Shown piece after piece: positions 9,603-19,315 of a stretch of 64,000 bases of DNA. The translations under genes were made by a program, and so were the position numbers. Source of the DNA: Halobaculum sp. MBLA0147 (GTDB lineage Archaea; Halobacteriota; Halobacteria; Halobacteriales; Haloferacaceae); assembly GCF_041361345.1 (NCBI RefSeq), contig NZ_JBGKAD010000005.1, positions 1 through 64,000 on the forward strand, given 5' to 3'. Each line of letters starts with the position of its first letter. The stretch's first letter is position 1. Below the pieces are notes generated by a model. It was not told where the DNA came from and did no database searches. It saw only the letters and a program-made list of their open reading frames with translations.

Positions 9603-10981
9603 GTCTCGACACAGACGACCGAGACCGCACAGACGGCAGCAAGACAGACACAGGAACCACCGCAGGGGCCGACGACTCGTCGAACCAGGCCGACCCCGTG
9701 CTGGCGGCAGAGGGGATAAAGAAGCACTTTGACCAATCGGACGGGCTCTTGGACCGACTCCTCGGCGCCGGAGGGACGGTCCGCGCGGTCGACGGCGTTG
9801 ACCTGACCGTCCGTGAGGGCGAGACGCTTGCGGTTGTCGGCGAGTCCGGCTGCGGGAAGTCGACGCTTGGCGAGACGCTGTTGAACCTCCATACGCCGAC
9901 TGCCGGGTCAATCCAGTACCGCGACGAGGACATCACCGGGCTTGACGACAGTTCGATGCGTCCGTACCGGCAGAAACTCCAGATGGTGTTTCAGGACCCG
10001 CTCGCGTCGTTGAACCCGCGCCAGACTGTCGGCGAGATTGTCACGGCACCGATGGCTGTTCACGACATCGGTGACTCGGCGGCTGATCGACGGCAGCGGG
10101 CAGAGGAACTGCTTGAGCGTGTCGGGTTGGAGCCGGAACACGCCGAGCGGTACCCGAAGCAGTTCTCCGGCGGCCAACAGCAGCGTGTCGGGATCGCCCG
10201 CGCGCTGTCAGTCGACCCGGACCTGATCGTTGCTGACGAACCGGTGTCGGCACTGGACGTCTCTGTCCAAGCACAGATTCTGAACCTGCTTCAGGATCTT
10301 CAGCGGGAGTTCGGATTGGCGATCCTGTTTATTACGCACGACCTTTCGGTCGTCCGGCAGGTCGCTGACCGCGTGGCAGTGATGTATCTTGGCGAAATCG
10401 TTGAGACCGCGCCCGTTGAGGAACTATTCACCGCGCCACAGCACCCGTACACCAAGTCACTGCTATCGGCAGTTCCGCGGATCGACCCATCTGCCCGAAC
10501 GGACCGTGTGGTCCTCCGTGGGACGGTCCCCTCACCGATCGATCCGCCGACGGGATGTCGGTTCCACACCCGGTGTCCGGAGGTGATTCCAGGCGACGAC
10601 TGGACCGGAGATCAAGCATCCTTCCGACAGGCGTTCACCTTCCGCGTCCGACTGGAGGAAGGCGAATTAGAGCCGGAGGCGGTCCGCGAACGGTTGGCCG
10701 CAGATGGCGGCGACCCTGATGAGGCATCCGTCGCCGACCGGTTGGTCGAGACGACCCTACCTGGGGACCCGGACGACCTGCCGAAGGCAGCACACACGAC
10801 TATCCACGAGGCGGCGACGGCTGTCGCCGCCGGCAATAGACAGGAGGCGCTCGAACTCGTCCGTGATCTCTGTCCGTCGCCGTGTGTCGACGACGCCCCG
10901 ACGGCTGTCGTTCGCGGTGATGACGAAACGGCAGCCTGTCACCGCGTCGACCCGAATCACCCGAGTAGCACACTGGAGTGA
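9599..10981 (+). CDS. dppF: Peptide ABC transporter ATPase, DppF type
   Basis: The second ATPase, 460 residues, longer than the usual 330-350. The Walker A motif 'GESGCGKS' is at residues 81-88, the signature '[12 protein letters not shown]' and Walker B '[11 protein letters not shown]' follow, and the C-terminal domain contains '[18 protein letters not shown]'. After about residue 330 there is an extra acidic tail with a cysteine group near the end ('LCPSPCVDD', 'ACHRVDP'), as often seen in haloarchaeal DppF proteins. It ends the operon and converges on the DUF1028 gene 29 bases downstream. Confidence 0.94.
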   Translation: MSLDTDDRDRTDGSKTDTGTTAGADDSSNQADPVLAAEGIKKHFDQSDGLLDRLLGAGGTVRAVDGVDLTVREGETLAVVGESGCGKSTLGETLLNLHTPTAGSIQYRDEDITGLDDSSMRPYRQKLQMVFQDPLASLNPRQTVGEIVTAPMAVHDIGDSAADRRQRAEELLERVGLEPEHAERYPKQFSGGQQQRVGIARALSVDPDLIVADEPVSALDVSVQAQILNLLQDLQREFGLAILFITHDLSVVRQVADRVAVMYLGEIVETAPVEELFTAPQHPYTKSLLSAVPRIDPSARTDRVVLRGTVPSPIDPPTGCRFHTRCPEVIPGDDWTGDQASFRQAFTFRVRLEEGELEPEAVRERLAADGGDPDEASVADRLVETTLPGDPDDLPKAAHTTIHEAATAVAAGNRQEALELVRDLCPSPCVDDAPTAVVRGDDETAACHRVDPNHPSSTLE

Positions 10982-11010
10982 GACGGGACGCGCCGTCCTC
11001 GACAACGCCG

Positions 11011-11673
11011 TCAGTCGAAGATCCGGTGTTTCGACGCCTCGCTGAACCCGTCGCTGGCCTCGACTGCCGCTGCCCGCACACGACGAAGTTCAGCGACCGG
11101 CGTCTCGTGTTCGTCGACCCGGAGGTCATGGTAGGGGGTCGTCTGTGGCGCCCAGATCAGCAGCGCCGCAGAACTGTGGCCACGCTCGTCGCCGCCAGCT
11201 TCGACTCCGGCCGCGAGTGCGTCCAACAGTCGTTCGCCGATCCGTCCCTCTGACTCCATGAACGTCTCGCCGGCCGCTGTCAGTGTCCCTTCACCAGTAA
11301 GGATATTGCCGGCAACCGTCAGGCCCTCGCTCTCGTAGCAGTGGTGGTTCGCGTACGGATCCGTGTTCTCTCCGGTGAACCCGAACAGGCTGTCGTCGTC
11401 GACGCCGTGGAGCTGTCTGTTCTCTGCGTGGTCGTCCTGCGCGAGTAGCCCGGCAAGCGCGTCCTCGACGGCGAGATCTTCAAGCAGGGCGATCCCGCGA
11501 CGACCGAGTCTAACATTGACGAACGCCTGTGTGGCAACCACACCATGACTGCTCACGAACGGACAGAAGGCGCCGACGGCTGGTGCGTCCGTCGTCACTG
11601 CGACGGCGTACGCCGTCCCGTCGCCGACATCATGGGCTGACGACGGGATGCGAGCACAGAGTGAAAACGTCAT
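11011..11673 (-). CDS. DUF1028 family protein, Ntn-hydrolase-like
   Basis: A 220-residue soluble protein of the DUF1028 family. Matching features include the N-terminal 'MTFSLCARI', 'YAVAVTTDAPAVGAFCPFVS', the 'GVVATQAFVNVRLGRRGIAL' block, and 'GNILTGEGTLTAAGETF' around residues 125-141. Members are thought to adopt an Ntn-hydrolase fold and are often encoded near peptide transporters and peptidases. Here it faces the end of the peptide importer operon, so a role in processing the imported substrate is plausible. Direct proof of activity is not available from sequence. Confidence 0.9.
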   Translation of the reverse strand: MTFSLCARIPSSAHDVGDGTAYAVAVTTDAPAVGAFCPFVSSHGVVATQAFVNVRLGRRGIALLEDLAVEDALAGLLAQDDHAENRQLHGVDDDSLFGFTGENTDPYANHHCYESEGLTVAGNILTGEGTLTAAGETFMESEGRIGERLLDALAAGVEAGGDERGHSSAALLIWAPQTTPYHDLRVDEHETPVAELRRVRAAAVEASDGFSEASKHRIFD

Positions 11674-12155
11674 ATCCTCAAACTCTCACGCCCCAGTAAA
11701 GTAACCGGAACCGAATAGTTTCGGTTCCGACGTCCGTACCGGTGGTCGACACCCTGTACGTCCGCCAACATTCCGTCTCCCTCAGTCGGCTAAGAGGGCA
11801 AGCGCGTCGACGGGTTGTCCATCACACCGATCACTCGTGGGGTCTTTGACCCATGAGATCGCTCCCGAGGACGCGACGGGCGGCGAGGCCACCGAGCGTG
11901 TATACGAGCCACTAGGCACCGCCGCAGGCTTTGAGATAGTGTGGTCTCTGCGGGTGGTAGTCGTGTCTGATTAGTCACTGTCGGCTTGTGCGTCGTCGGT
12001 CATGATCACTACCATCCAGAGTTTTGTATTAAGAGCCAGAGCATCAGTGAGGTTAGTGAGGCAGTGACCGTGGCGACCTATTCCTATTGTACATATCGAT
12101 GCTACACGGGGTTCGGTAAACAGAGTCCGGAGTACGTGCGCCGCGAAATGGTATA
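11674..12155. other. Intergenic region, no convincing gene
   Basis: About 480 bases between the DUF1028 gene and the cupin gene. A minus-strand stretch ending near 11791 reads as 'WVKDPTSDRCDGQPVDALAL' but is interrupted by stops upstream, so it may be a decayed coding fragment. The sequence before the DUF1028 start (11700-11730) carries a near-palindrome GGAACCGAATAGTTTCGGTTCC around 11707-11728. Confidence 0.4.
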
Positions 12156-12878
12156 GTGTTGCCTCAAATTCAGAGGGTTCACACTCGTGCCGGTCGTACA
12201 ACGGCTGTGTCCACGATCACGACAGGTCGTACGCTAGACAGCGATGGCGACCCAATCCCCGGCACAGGATTCGAGGTCGAACCTGACTCTTGGCTGGCCG
12301 ACCGGATTCGCGAGCGGATCGGTCCGATCCAGTCACACCCGACCCGATCGATTTGGGGGGTGCCTGTCGCGGCCGACGGTGACACCGTCCGGACGGTCTC
12401 CGTTGTCGGCGGCGGGTATGGCGGGCCGCCGCCACACTATCACACCCAGAGTCGCGAGCGCTTCAGCGTCAAGCGTGGTGAACTGCTGCTCCAGTTGGAC
12501 GAGCGTGAACACCGCATCACTGCCGGCGAATCAAAAACTGTCCCTACTGGCGTTACACACTCTTTCCGTGTCGACACGGACGAGCGGGCGCTTGTCGTGA
12601 CGGAGATCGAGACGCCCGGCCGGCTCCGTGATGTCTTGCCGACGCTCGGTGGACTAGCCCACGACGATGATCGCGACCCAGACAACCCGCTCCAGCAGGC
12701 GGTGATCGCCGATCGGCTTGCGGATAACACCGTGTTCACCGCTGCCGAAGGCGGGCTGCAGGGCGTCGCGACCGATCTCCTCGCTCCGGTCGGGCGTGCA
12801 GCTGGGTATCGTGCCGCCTACGCGGAGTACCGAACGCCGGCGTTCTGGCGGGCGCATGTCGAACAGCCGTCGTTGTGA
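12156..12878 (+). CDS. Cupin domain protein
   Basis: A 240-residue protein with a cupin barrel in its middle. Motif 1 is 'GGPPPHYHTQSRERFSVKRG' (about residues 89-108), with two metal-ligand histidines and a glutamate position. Motif 2 includes 'VPTGVTHSFRV' about 20 residues later. The remaining 80 C-terminal residues are helical and family-specific. The GTG at 12156 gives the full frame; a later GTG at 12207 would remove 17 residues and is equally possible. The substrate is unknown. It stands alone, downstream of the peptide importer block and convergent with a winged-helix regulator gene. Confidence 0.85.
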   Translation: MLPQIQRVHTRAGRTTAVSTITTGRTLDSDGDPIPGTGFEVEPDSWLADRIRERIGPIQSHPTRSIWGVPVAADGDTVRTVSVVGGGYGGPPPHYHTQSRERFSVKRGELLLQLDEREHRITAGESKTVPTGVTHSFRVDTDERALVVTEIETPGRLRDVLPTLGGLAHDDDRDPDNPLQQAVIADRLADNTVFTAAEGGLQGVATDLLAPVGRAAGYRAAYAEYRTPAFWRAHVEQPSL

Positions 12879-13096
12879 GGTTCGTCTGAGAGTGGTTCAG
12901 GTTCGGTCTTGTATCGCTGGCTGTGTCAGGGATGTCGACGTGGTGGAGGCGAATGCGTGCCAGACGGTGCTCAAGTCTGGAGCAACATCTGCTGAGCGAG
13001 GTTAGTCCATTAGAAACAGCGACCCCGATGACGGACAGTCTTGAGCAGATCACGATCAACAATCTTGTCTTCTCAAGTCGACACTGTGCTGTGTGT

Positions 13097-13432
13097 TCAC
13101 CGACACAGCGATGACAGCGTTTGCATATGTGTCTGCAGTGCCTGCGTGCCGACTGGCGACAACCGATAGCGCTTCGTATTGCCACGTCGTGTGACCTCGA
13201 GATATCCAGCCGACGCTAGCTGGTTCAAGTGATCATACACTGTTGACTGGCTGACCGACATGTCTCGGTAGTCGCGCACATATGTGATCACCTCGCTTCC
13301 TGTTGGACTCTGGGGCTGTACCTGGAGATCAGCGACGACGGCAAGCATATCCCGCTCGGTCGCCGATTGATCTAACAACCGCACTGCAACCACCTCCACG
13401 GCCGGCGGCGGTGGGGTCGTGATACTGGACAC
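13097..13432 (-). CDS. Winged-helix transcriptional regulator, PadR/MarR-like
   Basis: A 111-residue DNA-binding protein. Residues about 45-100 form a winged helix, with the recognition helix in 'VSQSTVYDHLNQLASAGYLE' and the wing in 'VTRRGNTKRYRLSPVG'. The N-terminal part is helical and may mediate dimerisation. It is read away from the RND exporter gene at 14036, and the 600-base spacer contains four alternating GGTTAG/CTAACC copies that could be its binding sites. Inducer and targets are unknown. Confidence 0.8.
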   Translation of the reverse strand: MSSITTPPPPAVEVVAVRLLDQSATERDMLAVVADLQVQPQSPTGSEVITYVRDYRDMSVSQSTVYDHLNQLASAGYLEVTRRGNTKRYRLSPVGTQALQTHMQTLSSLCR

Positions 13433-14035
13433 TCAGTGACTGTGTGGGTCCGAGTCATAGGCGATTCAGCCGACCGGGAACCCGAATCGGCTCGCCCACT
13501 CCTGCTTGTACAAACGCTGTCGTGGACGTGACGCGTCACAGAGTAGCTCGAGGTGCTCGCCCTGCTCCGCCCGTGGTAGCCGCCATCAGCAAGCGACAAA
13601 TTAATCTATAACAAACATAAGTACCATCGCAAAACAGGTTAGAACACACGGTTAACTAACCTCCCTTTGCCTACAATACAGGCCGTTGGTTAGCCCAAGC
13701 AGAACACTCAGCCGACGTGATTGCTGTAACTAACCAGCTCAAATCCCTCACGCCACAGGAGTCGTCATCGCCGGCTGAACACAGTTGAATATAGCTTACT
13801 ACGCACAACTCTCACTGCGGATCTCCTCCGTTTGCAAGTAGCAGTTAATCCGGCAATAGGGCATCTGGACCCCGGAGACAGTTCGAGCCAAATAACTGGT
13901 GTCTGAGTTGGAATTGTGCTATATTCCCAAAGCTACTAAATGCTATCCCGGCCATGTACTGATGCGGATGGATCAAACCGTGATTCAAACAGCGGCAGCA
14001 CTGTCGATGGACCGACTTTGTCAGGAGAAATATTT
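13433..14035. other. 600-base divergent regulatory spacer
   Basis: This lies between the winged-helix regulator (leftward) and the RND exporter (rightward). No gene with coding character was found. It is A/T-rich around 13590-13660 and 13900-13945, with promoter-like stretches, and holds the GGTTAG/CTAACC cluster at 13637-13735. Confidence 0.5.
13637..13735. repeat. Alternating GGTTAG / CTAACC repeat cluster
   Basis: Four six-base copies alternate in orientation: GGTTAG at 13637-13642, CTAACC at 13656-13661, GGTTAG at 13688-13693 and CTAACC at 13730-13735. The third sits inside CGTTGGTTAGCCC, which nearly matches the TGTTGGTTAG repeats at 53.6-55.7 kb. Location in a regulatory spacer suggests operator half-sites, but chance cannot be excluded. 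Confidence 0.4.
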
Positions 14036-16426
14036 ATGATAAAAAGCTCGTTAGGCCGAACACTCGCCGCCGTTGGTCGATGGGCGGCAACGCACAGACG
14101 AGCAGTGTACACATTCACCGTCGCGGTGATCATTGTGTCCAGTGTTGGAGCAGCAAGCGTGCAGATGAGCCTCGGGATGGAACTGTATCTTGAGGACAAC
14201 TCCGAGACAACCGCCAACTGGGAGGAGATTCAATCGGATTTCAAGTACGGGAATGTCATCTTTGTCGTTATTGAGTCTCCTGAGTCTTTTGACCTATACG
14301 AACCCGAAAATGCACAGACGATCGTCACACTCTACGAGTCATACTACGACGAGTTTGAGGCAGCCGGGTTGGTAACGAGCTTTGCACATCCGATTCAAGC
14401 GGGACCGGGCGGTGGTGAGATACCTGACACGAAGAAAGGTGTGCTGCACTCGTTGCGTGTCACGCAGGAAGAACACCGATCGAACGAGAAGGTCATATAT
14501 AATCTTCACCCAGAGGCACGCAAGACTGGGCAGTTCGATGGCGGTGACACCGCTGTTGTGATGATCCAGTATGGTGATGTCGAAGTCTCTGGCGATCACC
14601 AAGGCGAACTATTCGGCCTGTTGCCGCCGAGTGAGGATAAAATCGCGCAACAACAGGTTCGCGAAGTCACTACCGAGGCGAACCTACCCGATGAAATGGA
14701 TGTTACGATTACTGGAACGCCGGTGTTCGAACAGGCGGCGTTCGGATTGCTGTTGCCGGAGATGATCACGCTGTTCGGGGTCGCATTGGTTGTTATCCTG
14801 GTGCTGGTAATCGTCGTGATGCGGGGAAAGCTCAGGAAAACCCGTCGCGTCGTGTTTCCACTCGTGACTACGCTGGTATCTGTACTGGCAATGACCGGGA
14901 TGATGGGATACGTTGGGTTTGACTTCAATGCCGTTATGTTGACGGTGCTTCCAGTCGCACTAGGCCTCGGGATTGACTACGGGCTCCAGATCCAGACCCG
15001 CTATATTGAAGAACGGCGTGCTGGTCAGTCACCGGTTAAGGCGGCTGCGACCGCCACGCAGACGGCTGGTCGAGCTGTCGCGCTGGCTCTTGGAACAACA
15101 CTCGTTGGACTCGGTTCGCTGTTTGTTGCCAAGGTGCCGCCAGTTCGTCAGTTCGGTGCGACAACAGCATTCAGCGTCCTCGTGGCGATGGTATTGTCCA
15201 CGACGCTCCTTGTCGCGTTGCTCGTGGAGTTTGACGACGGAGAGTCACACCCGACGAGCGCATCGGCACACGAGCGACCCTCGGGTGGCGGGCTAGAGTC
15301 AGTGTTCACCTCACTGGGCCGGGTCCTGAGTCTCCGTCCGGCTCTCGTCGTGTTGCTCGTTGGGAGTGCAGTTGTTGGTGGTGCTGCCGCCTATCCGGCG
15401 GTCGACACAAAGACCGATATGCTCGATTACTGGCCTGACATTGAGGAGCGGCAGGACATCCGAGAGATGGAAGAACGGCTATTGAGTCCGAACATTATTT
15501 ATACAATCGTAGAGACGGACGATGCATACACCCGAGAAACGTTTCTCGAGATCCGTAAGTTCCAACGAGAACTCGAAAAACACGAAGAGATCGTCACGCC
15601 GATGAGCCCGGTCCGGGGGATGGAGATCACGAACCACGACAAAATCCCCAAAGGAGAGGCGTTCGACAAGAACCTCGCCAAACGGGCAAAGGTGGATCGC
15701 CCACCCACGCTAGGGCAGACCCCCTCCGATCACCCCGATCGAGTGGTCGTGCAGGTGTTCGTTCGTGACATCACGGGCCAGACCGAACGAGAGGTGATCG
15801 ACTACACCAAAGAGACAGCGAACGCTACGCTCCCTGCCTCGATGGACAGTCGCGTCACTGGTGAGATGGTGATCAACCGGAATGTCATTGAGAACGTCAC
15901 GGCAGGGTTGACTCGCACAACACTCGTGAGCTTCTTAGCCGGAGGCGTCTTTCTTGCGTTTGCGTTACGGTCAATTCGTGAGTCGGTACTGCTGGTCGGC
16001 GGTGTTGCGGCGACTACATTGGCGATGGTTGCCGGCGGTATGTACCTACTTGATGTGCCGTGGAATCCGTTGACGGTGACGACGGCTGCCATCGTGTTGG
16101 GAATCGGTGTCGATTACGGTGTCCACGTGTACGAACGGTTCCGCGAAGAGACTACAGACGGAACAGCTCCTGCTGCAGCCGTCCAAACAGCAGTCGTGCA
16201 GAAAAGTCGCCCCGTGCTTGGCTCAGGTGCGACGACGATGTTCGGATTCGGTGTGTTGATCGTCTCTCAATTCCCCGTGCTGTCGAATTTCGGCGTGGCG
16301 ATCAGCTTAGCAATGGGTCTGGCGATGGTCACATCGTTCGTCTTCCTCCCCGCTGTGATCGTCCTGTTGTCCCGTCGTGGGCTCTTGGCTACTGAAAGTA
16401 CTGAGAGCGTATCGGGAGCTGACTGA
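14036..16426 (+). CDS. RND superfamily exporter (MMPL/HAE3 type)
   Basis: A large membrane transporter of the RND superfamily, 796 residues from the chosen start. It has two repeats, each with a membrane segment, a large extracytoplasmic domain and a five-helix bundle. Conserved blocks 'LGLGIDYGLQIQTRYIEERR' and 'LGIGVDYGVHVYERFREE' lie in the two bundles. The ATG at 14036 is preferred over an upstream one at 13940, because AGGAG lies just before it and the protein then starts with a positively charged helix. Archaeal relatives export lipids or hydrophobic molecules; the cargo here is unknown. The divergent winged-helix gene is a candidate regulator. Confidence 0.93.
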   Translation: MIKSSLGRTLAAVGRWAATHRRAVYTFTVAVIIVSSVGAASVQMSLGMELYLEDNSETTANWEEIQSDFKYGNVIFVVIESPESFDLYEPENAQTIVTLYESYYDEFEAAGLVTSFAHPIQAGPGGGEIPDTKKGVLHSLRVTQEEHRSNEKVIYNLHPEARKTGQFDGGDTAVVMIQYGDVEVSGDHQGELFGLLPPSEDKIAQQQVREVTTEANLPDEMDVTITGTPVFEQAAFGLLLPEMITLFGVALVVILVLVIVVMRGKLRKTRRVVFPLVTTLVSVLAMTGMMGYVGFDFNAVMLTVLPVALGLGIDYGLQIQTRYIEERRAGQSPVKAAATATQTAGRAVALALGTTLVGLGSLFVAKVPPVRQFGATTAFSVLVAMVLSTTLLVALLVEFDDGESHPTSASAHERPSGGGLESVFTSLGRVLSLRPALVVLLVGSAVVGGAAAYPAVDTKTDMLDYWPDIEERQDIREMEERLLSPNIIYTIVETDDAYTRETFLEIRKFQRELEKHEEIVTPMSPVRGMEITNHDKIPKGEAFDKNLAKRAKVDRPPTLGQTPSDHPDRVVVQVFVRDITGQTEREVIDYTKETANATLPASMDSRVTGEMVINRNVIENVTAGLTRTTLVSFLAGGVFLAFALRSIRESVLLVGGVAATTLAMVAGGMYLLDVPWNPLTVTTAAIVLGIGVDYGVHVYERFREETTDGTAPAAAVQTAVVQKSRPVLGSGATTMFGFGVLIVSQFPVLSNFGVAISLAMGLAMVTSFVFLPAVIVLLSRRGLLATESTESVSGAD

Positions 16427-16613
16427 CGGCTCCGTCACTGCCACAATGCACTTGCTTTTTTATTTCAGATTAATGAAATCATAAACGCATAGTACAGTTG
16501 AGAAGTCCTCACCGGGCTAGCCAGAGAGCGGGCACCGGCCGCTTCCAAGTCGATTGGAGACGCTCATAAGCTTAAATGACCACACGGCTGGGGCTTCACT
16601 ATGGGAAGCGATG

Positions 16614-16630
16614 GCCAACACTCGGTTGGC
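16614..16630. promoter_or_regulatory. Inverted repeat GCCAAC-N5-GTTGGC before DtxR-like gene
   Basis: A perfect six-base inverted repeat, GCCAAC (16614-16619) and GTTGGC (16625-16630), with a 5-base centre. It lies just upstream of an A/T-rich TATA-like stretch (16631-16645) and 34 bases before the regulator start. The position fits an autoregulatory operator. Confidence 0.4.
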
Positions 16631-16663
16631 TTACTAAATAATAGTATACCTGAGAGGAGTGGT

Positions 16664-17095
16664 ATGATGACCGACAGCCACCTGAGTCCAGGCGAGGGAC
16701 GACACGTCTGTCGGTTGTTCATTGCGACGTTGGCTGACGGGACCCCAGTTCGAAACGGCGAGTTGGCCGACCGGCTCGGTGTGGACCCGGCGACCGTTAC
16801 AGAGACAGTCAAGCGATTCGATGACGCTGGACTGGCGCGTCACGAACCGTACACCGGTACGAAATTAACTGACAGGGGTGAACAAATTGCCCGCCGCCTC
16901 GTCTGGCGTCGGTGTCTCGTTCAGCAGTTCTTTGAGACAACTGCTGGCCTCTCATTCACCGACGATGACGCCTTCTGGGTCGCCAGCGTTGTCTCCCCAG
17001 ATCAATTCAATGGACTTGACGAGCACCTCTCACGGCCCTGTGATGACCGGTGTGTGGCGACCAGTCTGACAGACTGCGACCGACTTTCCGGCTAA
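16664..17095 (+). CDS. DtxR/MntR-family metal-dependent regulator
   Basis: A 143-residue regulator with an N-terminal winged helix: 'RNGELADRLGVDPATVTETV' followed by 'LARHEPYTGTKLTDRGEQIA'. This is the hallmark of the DtxR/SirR/MntR family. The segment after it matches the start of the dimerisation domain, but the protein is shorter than full-length members and ends with a cysteine cluster ('CDDRCVATSLTDCDR'). The ATG at 16664 has GAGGAG just before it and is preferred over an ATG 21 codons earlier. It is followed by feoAB, whose promoter contains a DtxR-type palindrome, so it probably senses Fe(II) or Mn(II) and represses iron uptake. Confidence 0.88.
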   Translation: MMTDSHLSPGEGRHVCRLFIATLADGTPVRNGELADRLGVDPATVTETVKRFDDAGLARHEPYTGTKLTDRGEQIARRLVWRRCLVQQFFETTAGLSFTDDDAFWVASVVSPDQFNGLDEHLSRPCDDRCVATSLTDCDRLSG

Positions 17096-17200
17096 TCAGG
17101 GACGACAACCGACCTTCGATCCAGTAACGAAGACCGATGGCGCACTCGCAGGTGGTTCCCGGCACCCTGCAATCCCCGGCGGTTTATTTGCTGCATATGC

Positions 17201-17216
17201 TTTAGGCAGGCCTAAA
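17201..17216. promoter_or_regulatory. DtxR-type operator at feoA start
   Basis: TTTAGGCAGGCCTAAA is a perfect TTTAGGC-N2-GCCTAAA palindrome ending one base before the feoA ATG. A TATA-like TTTATTTG lies about 30 bases before the ATG, so a leaderless transcript would start at the operator. Binding there would block transcription. It resembles operators of DtxR/IdeR-family repressors. Confidence 0.75.
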
Positions 17217-17453
17217 ATGACGCTGGCACTGGGAGACGTCCGTCAGAATGAGCAGTTCGAACTCGTCACAGTCCCAGACGAGGAAATCAAGGCACGACTG
17301 CGTCGACTTGGACTCCATGACGGAGTTGTTGAGTGTCGTCGTCAACTTCGTGGCGGACCAACTATCGTTCGTCGAAGCGGGACACAGTTAGCAATCGGGG
17401 CTGGCCTCGCGGACCGAATCGAGATCGAGCGGGCCGAACACCAGCAGCGATGA
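17217..17453 (+). CDS. feoA: FeoA domain protein
   Basis: A 78-residue SH3-like FeoA protein that assists Fe(II) uptake by FeoB. It shows 'IKARLRRLGLHDGVVECRRQ' followed by 'PTIVRRSGTQLAIGAGLADR', the conserved half of the family. The ATG directly follows the DtxR-like palindrome. Its stop overlaps the feoB start by four bases (ATGA), so the two proteins are translationally coupled. Confidence 0.92.
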   Translation: MTLALGDVRQNEQFELVTVPDEEIKARLRRLGLHDGVVECRRQLRGGPTIVRRSGTQLAIGAGLADRIEIERAEHQQR

Positions 17454-19315
17454 CCAACGGTGTTGAAGCGGCGTCCACAACTGTCGCATTGGTCGGCTGC
17501 CCAAACGTCGGTAAAAGCGTCGTGTTCAGCGAACTCGCGACGGCGTACGCTGATGTCTCGAACTATGCAGGGACCACCATTGAGACGACGACAGCAGCTA
17601 CCGACGACTACCGACTGATTGATACACCCGGTGTCCACGGGATTTCCTCATTCAACGAGGAAGAACGGATCACGCGTGAGGTTGCCCTCTCAACAGACAT
17701 AGTGATCAACGTTGTTGATGCCACTCAACTCAATCGTGACCTCTTCCTGACGTTGCAGTTGCTCGATATGGGAATTCCGACAGTGGTTGCGCTGAATCTG
17801 TTCGACGAGGCGGAGGCAGACGGAATTGACATCGATGTCGCTGCGCTCGAAACGCGGCTTGGTGTACCGGTCGTCCCGACTGTCGCCATTACTGGCGCTG
17901 GAATTGAGGACCTACGCGAACGGATTCCCGAAGCTGCCGCTCCCGAGTCGACTCCGATTGAACGCTACGAATCTAAACTCCCAGACGACGTGGCGGCGTC
18001 CCGCGCCAAGCGAGTGTTGTTACTCGAGGGCGACGAGCAAACCGCGCAGGATGTCCAACAGGAACTATCGGTCAGAGGCGGTGGTAGTTCCGCTGCGATG
18101 CGTGAGACAGTGTACAGACACCGTCGGGATCGCGTGGAATCTCTCGTGAAAGATGTGTGCCAGACGACTACTGGCGACAGGCGACTTGCAGAAATCATCG
18201 ATAGGCTGCTGGTTCGGCCGGCGACAGGGACACCGATTGCGGTGGGACTGCTGGTGGCAATCTTCTACGTGATCGGTGTCGGCGTGGCACAGACGTTCGT
18301 TGGCTTCACAGAGAGCATATTCACCCAGTACTATATTCCGAATGTTACAACCACTGTCAAAACGCTCGTCCCGCAAACCACGTGGGGCGAACCAACGCGG
18401 TTCATCCTGATTAACGAGGAACTCGGATTGGTGACCACTACCGTTCAGTACGTGGTCGGCGTCCTCTTGCCATTAGTTGCTAGTTTCTATCTAGTAATCG
18501 GAGCGCTTGAAGACTCTGGTGTGTTGCCGCGACTCGCAGTGTTGGCCGACCGTGGGCTCGGTCGGGTAGGACTCAATGGGCGCGCCGTCGTTCCGCTAAT
18601 CATCGGGGTGGGCTGTGTGACAATGGCGGTCGTTACCACACGGATGGTCGGCTCACGCCGAGACCGGATCATTGCAACCGCATTGTTAGGTCTTGGCGTC
18701 CCCTGTTCCGCTCAGATCGGCGTGATCGTGGGACTGCTGGCTGGGCTCGGACTCCAGTGGTGGGCTGCGTACCTATTGATTCTGCTGACCGTGCTTGGTG
18801 TCGTGGGAATGTTCTTAGACCGGGTGCTTCCGGGCGAACGGGAGCCGTTACTGACGGAACTCCCGCCAGTCCGTGTGCCACAGCCGCGCAATATCGTTCG
18901 GAAAACTGCCCACCGGACACGTCGGTTTCTCTTGGAGGCCGGGCGGCTATTCGGGGCCACGGCGGTAGTCGTTTCTGGAGGGACCTATCTCGGCGCGTTG
19001 GATATGATCGTCGACGGATTCCAGCCGCTGACCAGCGTACTCGGATTGCCGAGAGAGTTCGGTCGGATCCTTGTGGTGGGGCTGATTCGACGTGATTTCG
19101 CTGCCGCCGGAATGACCGACCTTGCTTTGTCGAATACACAGACGTTCGTTGGACTCCTTGTCATCACCCTCTTTGTCCCGTGTATCCTTTCGATGGGAAT
19201 GATTCTCGAAGAACGGGGTTGGAAGACCGCGCTCACGACATGGGTTGGTTCGTGGGTCGTTGCGTTCGGCGTTGGTAGCATCGTTGCCGCTGTACTTGGG
19301 GTGATGAACACGTGA
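17450..19315 (+). CDS. feoB: Ferrous iron transporter FeoB
   Basis: The membrane Fe(II) transporter, 621 residues from the ATG at 17450. The N-terminal G domain carries G1 'GCPNVGKS' (residues 16-23), a threonine-rich switch region ('YAGTTIETTT') and G3 'DTPGVHGI'. The C-terminal part holds about eight to ten membrane segments with the paired Gate motifs, including 'GVGCVTMAVVTTRMVGSRRD' and 'GVPCSAQIGVIVGL'. An upstream in-frame ATG at 17333 lies inside feoA and is rejected. The stop overlaps a GTG start of a small zinc-ribbon gene. Control is likely through the operator at 17201. Confidence 0.95.
   Translation: MTNGVEAASTTVALVGCPNVGKSVVFSELATAYADVSNYAGTTIETTTAATDDYRLIDTPGVHGISSFNEEERITREVALSTDIVINVVDATQLNRDLFLTLQLLDMGIPTVVALNLFDEAEADGIDIDVAALETRLGVPVVPTVAITGAGIEDLRERIPEAAAPESTPIERYESKLPDDVAASRAKRVLLLEGDEQTAQDVQQELSVRGGGSSAAMRETVYRHRRDRVESLVKDVCQTTTGDRRLAEIIDRLLVRPATGTPIAVGLLVAIFYVIGVGVAQTFVGFTESIFTQYYIPNVTTTVKTLVPQTTWGEPTRFILINEELGLVTTTVQYVVGVLLPLVASFYLVIGALEDSGVLPRLAVLADRGLGRVGLNGRAVVPLIIGVGCVTMAVVTTRMVGSRRDRIIATALLGLGVPCSAQIGVIVGLLAGLGLQWWAAYLLILLTVLGVVGMFLDRVLPGEREPLLTELPPVRVPQPRNIVRKTAHRTRRFLLEAGRLFGATAVVVSGGTYLGALDMIVDGFQPLTSVLGLPREFGRILVVGLIRRDFAAAGMTDLALSNTQTFVGLLVITLFVPCILSMGMILEERGWKTALTTWVGSWVVAFGVGSIVAAVLGVMNT

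Noticed and set aside
11790-12201. Overlapping minus-strand frames before the cupin gene
   Set aside because: Fragments lack domains and are interrupted by stops; they may be remnants but cannot be supported as genes.
17333-17449. N-terminal extension of FeoB
   Set aside because: The extra 39 codons lie inside feoA in another frame and are arginine/serine-rich; the ATG at 17450 overlaps the feoA stop as expected for coupling.
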